A stretch of DNA of 64,000 bases from UBA1724 sp051884615 (GTDB lineage: Bacteria > Verrucomicrobiota > Lentisphaeria > Oligosphaerales > Oligosphaeraceae), in NCBI GenBank assembly GCA_051884615.1, contig JBJEVT010000031.1:62001-126000 (forward strand). Reading direction: 5' to 3'. Within the stretch, counting starts at the first letter, position 1, and every line of letters begins with the position of its first letter. This document shows, piece after piece, positions 26,587-35,140 of the stretch. Both the position numbers and the translations under genes were made by a program. Below the pieces are notes generated by a model. That model had not been told where the DNA came from and did not search any database. It worked only from the letters and a program-made list of their open reading frames with translations.

Positions 26587-27192
26587 TCAGGAGAATTTCT
26601 GCCGTCCGTTCAGAGCCAGGGCCAGGGAGGGGGTGTCGGCGTAGGAGAGGTCGGCGCCGGTGGGGACGCCGATGGCCAGGCGGGTGATGGCGAGCCCCTC
26701 CCGCTGGAAGTCGTCCAGGAGGAGTTTGGCGGTGGCTTGTCCCTCCACGTCGGTGCTGGTGGCGAGGATCATCTCCGTGACCTGGGGGTCGGCAAGGCGT
26801 TTGCGGAGGGGTTCCCAGCGCAGCTGTTCCGGCGTGACGCCGGAGAGGGGGGAGAAGCGTCCCCCCAGGACATGGTAGAGGCCGTGGAAGCATCCGGTGC
26901 GCTCGATGACCGGCACCTGGAGGGCGGTCTCCACCACGCAGATCTGGGAGCGGTCCCGGTTGGGGGAGGAGCAGATCTGGCACAGCCCCCCCTCGGTGTA
27001 GAAGCCGCAGACGGGGCAGGGAACCACCCGCTGGTGGAGCTGCACCAGCTCCTCGGCCAGGGCCTGAAGATCCGCGTCCGGCCAGCGGAGAAGTTCCCAG
27101 GCGTGGCGCTGGGCGGTCTGCGCCCCCACTCCCGGAAGTTTCCGAAGACGGGCGGCCAGCCTTTCCATGGCGGCGGGAAGCTTGATTTCCAT
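26587..27192 (-). CDS. recR: Recombination mediator RecR
   Basis: RecR acts with RecF and RecO to load RecA on gapped DNA. The 201-residue protein has the N-terminal helix-hairpin-helix LRKLPGVGAQTAQRHAWELL (core LPGVGAQTA), the zinc finger CPVCGFYTEGGLCQIC, and the Toprim domain with VVET, YHVLGGRFSPL and the C-terminal GVPTGADLSYADTPSLALAL (core GADLSYAD). Length is typical. It follows dnaX by 48 bp, the conserved dnaX-recR pairing; no ybaB-like gene lies between them. Confidence 0.96.
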   Translation of the reverse strand: MEIKLPAAMERLAARLRKLPGVGAQTAQRHAWELLRWPDADLQALAEELVQLHQRVVPCPVCGFYTEGGLCQICSSPNRDRSQICVVETALQVPVIERTGCFHGLYHVLGGRFSPLSGVTPEQLRWEPLRKRLADPQVTEMILATSTDVEGQATAKLLLDDFQREGLAITRLAIGVPTGADLSYADTPSLALALNGRQKFS

Positions 27193-27240
27193 GACGATGG
27201 GGTGGCGGGAAGGGGATGGGGGAGGAAAGGGGGAGGAGGC

Positions 27241-28899
27241 CTAGGGATTCTCCGGGGAAGGGGGCAGGGGCACCACGCCATCGTAGGGCTCGAAGCCCAG
27301 GGCGGAAATGACGGCCTTCACCGCCGGCTCCTTCTTCATGGCGGCCATCTCGGCCTTGGTGGCTCTCCGGAATCCGCTCTGGGTCAGTTCGTCCACGGGA
27401 GTGGTGGCGGCCCCCACGCTCTCCTCCCCCACGGGCGCTCCCTGGAAGATGTCCTGCTCCACCACGGGAGGACACTCCTCCCGCACTTCCCACACTTCCT
27501 CCACCACAGGTGTAGGTTCCACAACAGGGGTAGGTGCAGGGGCGGGCGCGGGTGCGGGGGCAACTTGCGCCACAGGAGCAGGGGCGGGTGCGGGTGCGAC
27601 CACGGGAGCGGGGGCAGGAGCAGGAGCAGGAGCAGGAGCAGGGGCTGGCGCGGGAGCAGGGGCTGGCGCGGGAGCAGGGGCGGGGGTTGTGGCGGCTTCG
27701 GCGAGGGCGGGGGGGATGCGGGGAGTGATTTCCTCCTTGGGGATGAGTCCGCTGATGACGTTCAGGTGGGTCAGGACGTCATCCAGGGTGGCGCTGTGGA
27801 TGTCGCTGATGATCTGCGCCACCAGGACTTCCAGGGCGATTCTCTTGTTCAGGCAGTCCCGGAAGAGCTGTTCCTGGGCCACCAGGGTGGAGAGGACCCG
27901 GCGCAGGAGCTGGGGCGGGACGGTCCGGGCGGTGGTGGCGAGCTCCTGCAGCTCGTCCACGCTGACCTCAAGGAACTTTCCGGCGTCCTGGCAGCATCCG
28001 GCCAGCATCAGATTGCGGAAATATCCCACCAGGTCGCCGTAGACCTTCTCCAAATCCCGTCCGGAGTTGGCGAGATTGGCGATGACATCCAGCACCCGGG
28101 CGATGTCGTTGGCCAGGATTCCCCGCGCCATTTCCCGGAGTTCCGTGCCGGAGGCCAAACCGAAGATCTGGATGACGTCCGCTTCCCGGATGGTCTCCTC
28201 GGCGGTGGCGCCGCCGCAGAAGGCGATGATCTGGTCCAGGATGGACTGGGCGTCCCGCATGCCGCCGTCCGCGGCCCGGGCGATGCAGGCCAGCGCCGCA
28301 TCCTCCACGAAGAGCTGTTCCGACTTGGCGATCTGGCGCAGGCGTTCCATGATGAGGGGGACGGGGATGCGGCGCAGGTCGAAGCGCTGGCAGCGGGAGA
28401 TGATGGTGGGCAGGATCTTATGGGGCTCGGTGGTGGCGAAGAGGAACTTCACATAGGCCGGGGGTTCCTCCAGGGTCTTCAGGAGGGCGTTCCACGCGGC
28501 GTTGGAAAGCATGTGGACTTCGTCGATGATGTAGATCTTGTATTTGCTCTTGGCGGGGGGGTAGAGGACCTGGTCCCGGATCTTCCGCATGTCTTCCACG
28601 CCATTGTGGCTGGCGGCGTCGATTTCAATGACGTCCAGGGAGTTCCCCGCGGCGATCTCCTGGCAGGATTCGCAGTGGCAGCAGGGTTCGCCGTCCACGG
28701 GATTCTGGCAGTTCAACGCCTTGGCGAAGATGCGCGCGGAGGTGGTTTTGCCGATGCCCCGGGAGCCCACGAAGAGATAGGCGTGTCCCAGCCGCCCGCT
28801 CCGAAGGGCGTTCTTCAGGGTGCGGGCGATATGCTCCTGGCCTACAACCTCCGAAAAGGTCTGGGGACGCCACTTCCTCGCCAATACTTGATAGGTCAT
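27241..28899 (-). CDS. dnaX: DNA polymerase III subunit tau/gamma
   Basis: Clamp-loader ATPase that assembles the sliding clamp and tethers polymerase cores. The start at 28899 (MTYQVLARKWRPQTF) has a GAGGAG Shine-Dalgarno and is the universal N-terminus; the open frame runs 12 codons further upstream. The 552-residue protein has Walker A GSRGIGKTTSA, the zinc site CQNPVDGEPCCHCESC, Walker B IYIIDEVHM, and sensor LFATTEPHK. Domain III ends near residue 380. Then comes a tract of alternating Pro-Ala (about residues 395-470) and a short C-terminal domain with RRATKAEMAAM. The SRP RNA gene lies directly upstream on the same strand. Confidence 0.95.
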   Translation of the reverse strand: MTYQVLARKWRPQTFSEVVGQEHIARTLKNALRSGRLGHAYLFVGSRGIGKTTSARIFAKALNCQNPVDGEPCCHCESCQEIAAGNSLDVIEIDAASHNGVEDMRKIRDQVLYPPAKSKYKIYIIDEVHMLSNAAWNALLKTLEEPPAYVKFLFATTEPHKILPTIISRCQRFDLRRIPVPLIMERLRQIAKSEQLFVEDAALACIARAADGGMRDAQSILDQIIAFCGGATAEETIREADVIQIFGLASGTELREMARGILANDIARVLDVIANLANSGRDLEKVYGDLVGYFRNLMLAGCCQDAGKFLEVSVDELQELATTARTVPPQLLRRVLSTLVAQEQLFRDCLNKRIALEVLVAQIISDIHSATLDDVLTHLNVISGLIPKEEITPRIPPALAEAATTPAPAPAPAPAPAPAPAPAPAPAPAPAPVVAPAPAPAPVAQVAPAPAPAPAPTPVVEPTPVVEEVWEVREECPPVVEQDIFQGAPVGEESVGAATTPVDELTQSGFRRATKAEMAAMKKEPAVKAVISALGFEPYDGVVPLPPSPENP

Positions 28900-29016
28900 C
28901 TCCTCTCCTCGGTCCTGCCGACGAAACGGGGACACCCCTCCGACTCTCTCACTCCACCCAGGGAGGAGCGGGATTCCAGAAAACGGCTTCCCCTACATCC
29001 AAATCCAAAAAAAAAA

Positions 29017-29137
29017 GCCATGCCGCCTGCCCCGGAATGACTGGCACCCAAGTTGCATGCTTAGGGCTGCTTGGTTCCCCATCTGACCCGGTTCACAGAC
29101 ACCTTGCCGCACAGGTTCCGACACAAGCGACATGACA
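29017..29137 (-). ncRNA. ffs: Signal recognition particle RNA (small 4.5S type)
   Basis: RNA part of SRP that binds Ffh. On the minus strand the conserved domain IV is seen as GGTCAG ... GGGGAACC ... AAGCAGCC, with a GGAA tetraloop closed by GG/CC and the asymmetric A-rich loop. The 5' end GTCATGTCGCT pairs over 11 positions (with G-U pairs) with the 3' end GGCGGCATGGC, giving a single long hairpin of about 121 nt. Ten Ts follow (29007-29016) as terminator. A TATATT -10 box precedes it. The gene lies upstream of dnaX-recR, the linkage seen in many bacteria. Confidence 0.92.
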
Positions 29138-29143
29138 AGCCCT

Positions 29144-29173
29144 AATATAAGACCTCCCCAGCGGCTTTGCCCA
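29144..29173 (-). promoter_or_regulatory. Promoter of the SRP RNA gene
   Basis: TATATTAGG (-10, TATATT at 29144-29149) lies 7 bases upstream of the inferred RNA start. GGGCAA is found 17 bp further upstream (29167-29172). This is a weaker version of the TTGCAA-N16-TAYATT pattern found before both tRNAs and the 35-residue gene. Confidence 0.6.
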
Positions 29174-29220
29174 TTCCCCATCCCCTTTTTGAGAAAAAGA
29201 CAACACTGCCGAAAACACGG

Positions 29221-29354
29221 GACGCTGCCGCTTTGACACGGGACGCACGGAGGCGCCTGCGGCGCACGCGGAGGACACGGAGGGTTTAAACACGGAGGAC
29301 ACGGAAGCGCCTGCGGCGCACGCGGAGAGCACAGAGAGGGCAAAGCCTGCCGCT
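29221..29354. repeat. Dispersed ACACGGAGG / GCGCCTGCGGCGC repeats, copies B1 and B2
   Basis: Two tandem units, roughly 29235-29284 and 29289-29340, each containing the small palindrome GCGCCTGCGGCGC between runs of (A/C)ACGGAG-type words. The flanks carry GCCGCTTTGACAC on one side and GCCGCTTCAACA on the other, the same edge as in copy A at 10614. It lies in a gene-free stretch (29150-29464) between ffs and glgB; the remaining part of that spacer shows only a small CCAGA/TCTGG hairpin near 29420. Confidence 0.75.
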
Positions 29355-29464
29355 TCAACAGGTCGGCCACGGAATCCCCGCCGATCTATGATTTTATGAT
29401 GTAACTCCTAGACCCTCCAGACCCTCTGGATTTCTGGATTTCCCCTCATTTTGGCGGGTTGGGG

Positions 29465-31552
29465 TCACAGGGCGGGGCCGCTGGCGCCCTGGATGCCGTC
29501 CAGACATTCCAGGACCAGGGCGGTTCTGGCGGGGAGATAGATGGAGAGGGCGCGGGGCTGGTCCCCGGGGGCCTGGTTGTAGAAATGCTGTCCGGGCTGG
29601 ATTCTGCCGAAGCCGTTGAAGGGGAGGGCGTCGGAATCCAGGACGAGGGCGTACTCCCGTCCCTGGCAGGGGACGGAGAGATTTTCATAGGAGTCGGTGG
29701 GATGGAAATTCAGAGCGAAGAGGAGTCCATCCCGTTCAAAGAGGAGGAGATGCCTGGTTTGGTCCACGTCCCTGCGTTCCGCGGGGTTCTGGAAGAATCC
29801 GGGGTGTCTCCGGAGCAGTTGGATCATGGCGTGGTCGAAAGCCAGGAGGGGCTGGTATCGGAGATTGGGGTCGTCGGCGAGGTCCCAGCGTCTTCTGGCG
29901 TGGTCGTAGGACCATCCGTTTCCTTCCCGGGGGAAATCCAGCCATTCCGGGTGTCCGAACTCGTTGCCCATGAAATTGAGGTAGCCGCTCTTGCCGGTGG
30001 CGGCGGTGGCGAGGCGTGCCATTTTATGGAGGGCGATGCCCCGGTCCACCAGGAGATTCTGGCTTTGCAGATCCATGGCGTTGTACATGGCGTTGCCCAG
30101 GCACCGGAAGAGGAAGGTCTGGCCGCCCACCAGGGCCTGGTCGTGGCATTCCACATAGGAGAGGGTCTTCTCTTCCTGGCGCCCGTTGTTCAGCTCGTAC
30201 CAGAGGGCCTCCATGTCCCAGTATTCGTCGGGGCGGTCCAGGAGTTTGAACCACAGGTCCGTGACGCCCATGGCCAGGCGGTAGTCGAAGCCGATGCCGC
30301 CCTCCTCCACGGGCAGGGCCAGTCCGGGCATGCCGGAGATGTCCTCGGCGATGGTGAGGGCGGGGCGTTTCAGGGCGTGGCACACCTGGTTGGCCATGGT
30401 GAGATAGGCCACCGCGTCCCAGTCCACGTTGGGCCCGAAATATTCCTGGTATCCCTGGAAGGCGTGTCCCAGCCCGTGGTCGAAGTAGAGCATGCTGGTG
30501 ACGCCGTCGAAGCGGAAGCCGTCCAGGTGGTATTCCTCCAGCCAGTATCGGCAGTTGGAGAGGAGGAATCGGGCGACCTGGGGTTTTCCGTAGTTGAAGC
30601 AGTAGGAGTTCCAGGCGGGATGTTCTCCCCGGGGGCCGTCGTGGAAGAACTGGGTGCGGCTGCCGCAGAGGTTGCCCAGCCCCTCCAGCTCGTTCTTCAC
30701 GGAGTGGGAGTGGACCAGGTCCATGACCACCCGGAGTCCCATGCCGTGGGCGGTGTCCACCAGTTCCTTCAGGTCGTCGGGAGTGCCGAAGAGTTCCTCC
30801 GGGGCGAAGAAGTTGGCCACATGGTATCCGAAGGAGGCGTAGTAGGGATGCTGGGCCACGGCCATCAGCTGGAGGCAGGTGTATCCCTCCTGGGCGATGC
30901 GGGGCAGGGTCTTCTGGAGGAACTCCTGGAAGGTGCCGGCCTTGGGCTCCGGCTGGGCGATTCCCACATGGGTCTCGTAGACCAGCATCTGGGGCGCGGG
31001 GGGCACCGCGTCGTTCTTCCAGGGATAGGGGGTCCCGCTCTCCCGCACCACGGCGTTGAAGAGGACATTCCCCCCGGGCTGGGCCTCCCGGCGCACCTGG
31101 GTGGTGGCGGTGGGGAGGCGCCATCCATTGCCGCCCTCCCATTCCACATAGAGCTGGCAGGCCTGCCCCTCCTTCATCAACTCCTCCGGCACCTCCAGCT
31201 GCCAGTCCTCCGTCCCCTCCACGGGATGGAGCTCGAACCAGGGGGAGGTGGCCCAGTGGTTGAACTCCCCCATGAGATGGACCGACTTGGCGCCGGGGAG
31301 CCATTCCCGGAAGCGCCAGGTGCCGTTGGGGAGGCGGTGGAAGCCGTAGCGTTCATGCCAGTCGGCGGCTTCCAGGAGGGTGCTCGCGCCGCAATGGTCC
31401 AGCAGCTCCCGCCGGCGCCGCTCCACGAACTCCTGCCGTTCCCGGAAGGGTTCCTGGAAGGGCAGGAGCCAGGGGTCCCGGAAGAGTCCCGGCAGGGGCG
31501 GGGCGGGGGTGGTGTCCTGGGCCGGGGCGTTGGGGGCGGTGGGAAGGGCCAT
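29465..31552 (-). CDS. glgB: 1,4-alpha-glucan branching enzyme (GH13, eukaryote-like subfamily)
   Basis: Introduces alpha-1,6 branches into glycogen. The 695-residue protein has an N-terminal CBM48 module (FREWLPGAKSVHLMGEFNHW, core VHLMGEFNHW) and a GH13 barrel: VYETHVG, DLVHSHSVKN, DGFRFDGVTSM (nucleophile Asp), TIAEDISG (acid/base Glu) and VECHDQALVGG. GFRFDGVTSMLY and the spacing are more like the GH13_8 branch that includes eukaryotic enzymes than E. coli GlgB. An in-frame ATG at 31621 overlaps the end of glgA and would add 23 Pro/Arg-rich residues; the ATG at 31552 is preferred. It directly follows glgA on the minus strand. Confidence 0.93.
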   Translation of the reverse strand: MALPTAPNAPAQDTTPAPPLPGLFRDPWLLPFQEPFRERQEFVERRRRELLDHCGASTLLEAADWHERYGFHRLPNGTWRFREWLPGAKSVHLMGEFNHWATSPWFELHPVEGTEDWQLEVPEELMKEGQACQLYVEWEGGNGWRLPTATTQVRREAQPGGNVLFNAVVRESGTPYPWKNDAVPPAPQMLVYETHVGIAQPEPKAGTFQEFLQKTLPRIAQEGYTCLQLMAVAQHPYYASFGYHVANFFAPEELFGTPDDLKELVDTAHGMGLRVVMDLVHSHSVKNELEGLGNLCGSRTQFFHDGPRGEHPAWNSYCFNYGKPQVARFLLSNCRYWLEEYHLDGFRFDGVTSMLYFDHGLGHAFQGYQEYFGPNVDWDAVAYLTMANQVCHALKRPALTIAEDISGMPGLALPVEEGGIGFDYRLAMGVTDLWFKLLDRPDEYWDMEALWYELNNGRQEEKTLSYVECHDQALVGGQTFLFRCLGNAMYNAMDLQSQNLLVDRGIALHKMARLATAATGKSGYLNFMGNEFGHPEWLDFPREGNGWSYDHARRRWDLADDPNLRYQPLLAFDHAMIQLLRRHPGFFQNPAERRDVDQTRHLLLFERDGLLFALNFHPTDSYENLSVPCQGREYALVLDSDALPFNGFGRIQPGQHFYNQAPGDQPRALSIYLPARTALVLECLDGIQGASGPAL

Positions 31553-31605
31553 GGGGGTGGGGAGGGCGTGGCGTCTTGGCGGGGGCGGGTCGAGGGGGCG
31601 GCGCC

Positions 31606-33279
31606 TCAGTTGGCGTTCCATTCCACCAGTTTCCGGTGGAGCATCTTCTCGTAGAGGTCGATGTATGCCTGGGCGGTCTGGCGGTGGTTGAAGCGGTTTT
31701 TGCTCTCCACCATGATGCGCCGGATCTCCCGCTCCCGGATTTCCGCGGGCTGGGCCCAGAAATTCATGGCCTGGTCGATGGCCCAGAAGAGCCCGCGGTC
31801 GTCGAAGTTCTTGAAGACGAAGCCATTGCCGGTGTGGGCATGGACATCCAGGTCGGTGACCGTGTCGTGGAGGCCGCCGGTGTCGTGGACCAGGGGCAGG
31901 CTTCCGTAGATGGGGGCGGTCATCTGGGGCAGTCCGCAGGGCTCGTAGCTGGAGGGCATCAGCACGAAGTCGGAGGCGGCGTAGCCGTGCTTGGAGAGCG
32001 CCTTGTCGAAGGAGAGGACGGCCACCAGGCTGTGGAACTTGTGCTGGTCGGCGATGGAGCGGAAGACATTCTGGTAGGGGCCGTCGGCCACGAAGGCGAA
32101 CTGGATCTGGCGGTCCCAGTATTTGTGGATGACCTCGTAGAGGATGTCGGAGAGGAGCTGGGGTCCCTTCTGGATGGGGTCCAGGCGGGAGGGCCAGAAG
32201 AAGAGGGGGGCGTCGGGATTCACCTGGAGGCCCAGCTTCTTCTGGAAATCGGCCTTGATCTTCCGCTTGCTCTCCGCATGGGTTTCCGGGGTGTAGTGGA
32301 GTTCCAGCTCGGGGTCGCAGGAGGGGTCGTCGTCGGGGTCGGGGGCGTTGAGGATGCCCGCCGCCACGCCGGCGTAGTATTTGTTGGCGATTTCGTTGCG
32401 GATGTAGGCGGGGATGAATCCGATGCGTCCGTCCACGATTTCCTTGAGGAAGGTGGGGGAGACGGTGTTGATGAAGTGGCTGGCGAAGATGCCGGAGGTG
32501 AGGAAGTCCACCTGGTTGGAGGAGCGGCTTTCCTCGTAGGAGTAGGGCGGTCTCTCGAAGTAGAGGTTGTGCCAGAAGAAGGCGGCGTCGATGCCGGCGT
32601 CCTCGATCTGCTCCATGGTGGTCTTCTGGGTGTGGATGTTGTGGACCGTGAAGAGGCTGGGGATGTGCATCCGGCGGGCGAAGGCGGGCAGCAGTCCGGT
32701 CATCCAGTCGTTGCAGTGGATCAGGTCGGGCTGGAGTTCCGGGATGGTGTGGTTGATGATTTCCCGCTGGAAGGCCAGGCTGATGCGCTTGGAACGCTCC
32801 GGGTCGGCGGAATAGACCCGCTCCCGGTAGTTGAAGATGTAGTCCTTGGCGAAATGCACCCGCTCCTCCGGCACCGCGCTGGAGAGCTGGAGGCGCCGCT
32901 TCTCGTAATGGTCCAGCTTGCTGGGGTCGATGTGGTAGAGCTTCCGGTAGAAGGGCAGCGCCACATGGACGTCCGCGCCCATGTTGTAGAGGGCGGAGAC
33001 CAGGGAGGCGGAGACATCGGCCAGTCCTCCCGCCTTGGAGGAGTAGGAGACCTGCTGGTTGGTCAAATCGCTATACTGGTTGGTGCCGAAGCCGTTGTTG
33101 AGAATCTCCTGGGGCAGATAGGTGATTTCCGGGGTGACCACCAGGATTTTCGGGCAGTCCGCGCTGGGCGCGCCTTCCCGGCGCAGCACCTGGACGTCCG
33201 CCTTCGTGTCCATAAGTTCCTCCACACTCTTGGTGGGGACAAGCCGAGGCGCAGGATTTTGACGTTTCATTTTTCCCAT
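31606..33279 (-). CDS. glgA: Glycogen synthase (GT5)
   Basis: Transfers glucose from ADP- or UDP-glucose to the growing glycogen chain. The protein has about 557 residues from the chosen start (MGKMKRQ). After a basic lead of roughly 45 residues comes ILVVTPEITYLPQ, with the family KAGGLADV motif a little further on, then HCNDWMTGLLPAF and TVHNIHTQ. In the C-terminal half FFWPSRLDPIQKGPQLL and SSYEPCGLPQM (catalytic Glu) are intact. It is longer at the N-terminus than E. coli GlgA, as in some PVC and plant forms. The frame is open further upstream, but that text looks untranslated. glgB follows with 53 bp between them. Confidence 0.93.
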   Translation of the reverse strand: MGKMKRQNPAPRLVPTKSVEELMDTKADVQVLRREGAPSADCPKILVVTPEITYLPQEILNNGFGTNQYSDLTNQQVSYSSKAGGLADVSASLVSALYNMGADVHVALPFYRKLYHIDPSKLDHYEKRRLQLSSAVPEERVHFAKDYIFNYRERVYSADPERSKRISLAFQREIINHTIPELQPDLIHCNDWMTGLLPAFARRMHIPSLFTVHNIHTQKTTMEQIEDAGIDAAFFWHNLYFERPPYSYEESRSSNQVDFLTSGIFASHFINTVSPTFLKEIVDGRIGFIPAYIRNEIANKYYAGVAAGILNAPDPDDDPSCDPELELHYTPETHAESKRKIKADFQKKLGLQVNPDAPLFFWPSRLDPIQKGPQLLSDILYEVIHKYWDRQIQFAFVADGPYQNVFRSIADQHKFHSLVAVLSFDKALSKHGYAASDFVLMPSSYEPCGLPQMTAPIYGSLPLVHDTGGLHDTVTDLDVHAHTGNGFVFKNFDDRGLFWAIDQAMNFWAQPAEIREREIRRIMVESKNRFNHRQTAQAYIDLYEKMLHRKLVEWNAN

Positions 33280-33462
33280 GGTTCTGGTTGCCGGCAGGGG
33301 GTGTGGTCTGCCGTGGTGGGCGGGGGGAGGCAAAATCGGCGGCCGTCCGGGGAGAGTCGGCGCCCGCCCCTGGTTCCCTCCCGGGAAGGGGAGGACGGGG
33401 GCGGGGAAGTCAGATCGCCGGGGGCGGGCTCTGGGGGCGGGGGGAAAAGCGGGGGGAGGATG

Positions 33463-33807
33463 TCACTGCGGGCCCACGACGATGACGTTGTTGCTGCCGC
33501 CGAAGTCGTTGGGGGCTTCCACGGGGTTCGTGGGATCGAGGATCCACTGCCCGTCCACCACCAGCTTGTATTGATAGGTCCCGTTCTTCAGGAGGAAGCA
33601 CACCGTGTATTCGCCGTTGCCCTCCTTGTCCACCAGAGGACGGGCCTGGGGATCCCAGTCATTGAAGGTGCCGGCAACGGTGACCTGGTGGCCGGGATCG
33701 CCATGGTAGCGGAAGACAACGCGGTGCCCGCGGGGCTGGCCCGCCCGGGGGCTGGACTTCAGACGCCGTTTCGCGGGGGCGGGGGATTTCTCTTTCGGGG
33801 TGGCCAT
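33463..33807 (-). CDS. Stand-alone glycogen-binding (CBM48/AMPK-type) domain protein
   Basis: A 114-residue cytoplasmic protein that is little more than one glycogen-binding domain. The first 35 residues are Lys/Pro/Arg-rich. Then HRVVFRYHGDPGHQVTVAGTFNDWDP (core VTVAGTFNDWDP), GEYTVCFLLKNGTYQYKLVVDG (core YQYKLVVDG) and WILDPTNP match the fold of AMPK-beta and isoamylase N-terminal domains. The start at 33807 has AGGAGG seven bases upstream; the longer open frame is leader. It precedes glgA and glgB in the same direction, 183 bp from glgA, so it may recruit the synthase or act as a scaffold on glycogen particles. Confidence 0.85.
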   Translation of the reverse strand: MATPKEKSPAPAKRRLKSSPRAGQPRGHRVVFRYHGDPGHQVTVAGTFNDWDPQARPLVDKEGNGEYTVCFLLKNGTYQYKLVVDGQWILDPTNPVEAPNDFGGSNNVIVVGPQ

Positions 33808-34129
33808 GGCATTTCCTCCTGGGTTGAAGTGAAGGGAAAGGGGGACGGGAAGAGGGGGGACGCAGGGGAGAAGACCCCCTTTGTCCGGAAGAATGCCGTA
33901 CTGTAATGCACAATTTTCTGAAGATTCGATAAATGAAGAAGTTACGGGCAAAAAGTTAGTAATTGGTAAAAATTGAGGAAATTGGCGCATTTTGTCTTGG
34001 ATAATGCACTAACAGTCTGATTTTCAGAGAATACAGGAATCATGTCATCTGTCCTTCCCTGTCCATCTGTGGCTTTTGCTGTCCGGAAAGGGGGAATTTT
34101 GGGGTTCGGGGAAGAAATTTCAAGAAATT
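33808..34129. other. AT-richer spacer upstream of the glycogen genes
   Basis: 322 bp with no gene. 33895-34140 is AT-rich relative to the surroundings and should hold the promoter for the minus-strand glycogen cluster and the end of the preceding secreted-protein gene. A short direct repeat AAATTTCAAG/AAATTTCAAT (34119-34137) is present. I cannot place a clear -35/-10 pair. Confidence 0.35.
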
Positions 34130-35026
34130 TCAATAGAGGAGCCAGGCGGCCTGTCCCGGCCGCAGAGCGGGGTCGTTTTTCGGGGTGTACTGGTCTTCCT
34201 GCCATTGCCAGATTTTGGCGGCGTCGTGGCATGGGATGGGGAGGGTTCCGCTGACGCCGGCCAGGTTGCCGCCCTGGCGCCAGCGTCCGGCGGGGACCAG
34301 GCGGGAGGCGGGGGATTCCTGGGCGACGAGGAGCACATCCCTGGGGAACGCGCCCTCTTCCCGGAGCCAGAAGGGTTGTCCCGGGGTTTCCGGGATGGTG
34401 CCCTGGTAGAAGAGTCCGTCGCCGTTTTCGGTGCGGCAGAGATAGACGGGGGCGTTGCGGGTCAGTTCCTGGAGTCCCCGGGGTTCCATTTTGGCGGGGA
34501 GGGAGAGGAGGTTCCAGCCGGGTTGGAGAGGCAGGAGGAAGAGGGGGGATTCCAGGAGGTCGGCCTCGGGGGTCAGGGTCAGGGTGTCGTCTCCCCGGGT
34601 GGTGGTGGACTCCTCCCAGGTGGATGCCAGTCCCTCCACGGCCAGGGTGGCTTGGGTCTCCTCCGGGGAGAGGGCGGGCGTCTGAAGCAGATAGGTCAGG
34701 GTGCCTTCCTCCACCGCCCACTCCTCCCCCGGATAGCCGAAGAGCCAGGCGTATCCCTGGGGCCGCGGCGCGGGGGCGAAGGGGCGCCCGTTCCAGAAGG
34801 CGGCGAGAATCTGGCAGGAGGAGGGCCAGCGCTCCTCCAAAATCCACGCCTCCGGAACCTCCTCCTCCGTCCCCAGGGAGACGCAAAGCTCCGCTTTCAC
34901 CACGGAGCCAGGGGCGACCCGGGTGGCCGCCAGGGTGCGGGTCACCTGGGGAACGGCGCCGGAAAAGACAGGCAGGGAAAGGGAGAGGGCGAGGGCAAGG
35001 CAGAGGGGACGGGCGAGGGGGGACAT
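34130..35026 (-). CDS. Hypothetical secreted protein
   Basis: A 298-residue protein with a Sec signal peptide (MSPLARPLCLALALSLSLPVF). The start at 35026 is supported by AGGAGG five bases upstream; the open frame upstream of it is non-coding. Two parts are visible: residues 25-150 look like a beta-sandwich, and the C-terminal part begins with PGWNLLSLPA, a motif seen at the start of many bacterial extracellular repeat domains, followed by Trp-rich text (FWLREEGAF, IWQWQEDQY). No enzyme motif. It is the first gene of the minus-strand block and is divergent from the alkaline phosphatase gene. Confidence 0.75.
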   Translation of the reverse strand: MSPLARPLCLALALSLSLPVFSGAVPQVTRTLAATRVAPGSVVKAELCVSLGTEEEVPEAWILEERWPSSCQILAAFWNGRPFAPAPRPQGYAWLFGYPGEEWAVEEGTLTYLLQTPALSPEETQATLAVEGLASTWEESTTTRGDDTLTLTPEADLLESPLFLLPLQPGWNLLSLPAKMEPRGLQELTRNAPVYLCRTENGDGLFYQGTIPETPGQPFWLREEGAFPRDVLLVAQESPASRLVPAGRWRQGGNLAGVSGTLPIPCHDAAKIWQWQEDQYTPKNDPALRPGQAAWLLY

Positions 35027-35140
35027 GGGGGCCTCCTGGGGAAAGAGGGATGGTGGGGAGAGGGGACGGGAAGGGGCGCAAAGCGTCCCGCCAAGGGAAC
35101 ACGGGGATACGATAATCGAATTGCGTAATTGGATAACAGA

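Noticed and set aside
27480..27720. CRISPR or minisatellite locus
   Set aside because: The repeats are a 6-bp in-frame Pro-Ala tract inside dnaX, not spaced repeats.
29221..29354. CRISPR-like repeat pair
   Set aside because: Two tandem units without regular unique spacers and with divergent sequence; also a third copy 18 kb away.
33942..35102. A 386-codon minus-strand frame overlapping the secreted protein
   Set aside because: Its translation is Pro/Arg/Gly-rich; the alternative frame has a signal peptide and AGGAGG in front of its start.
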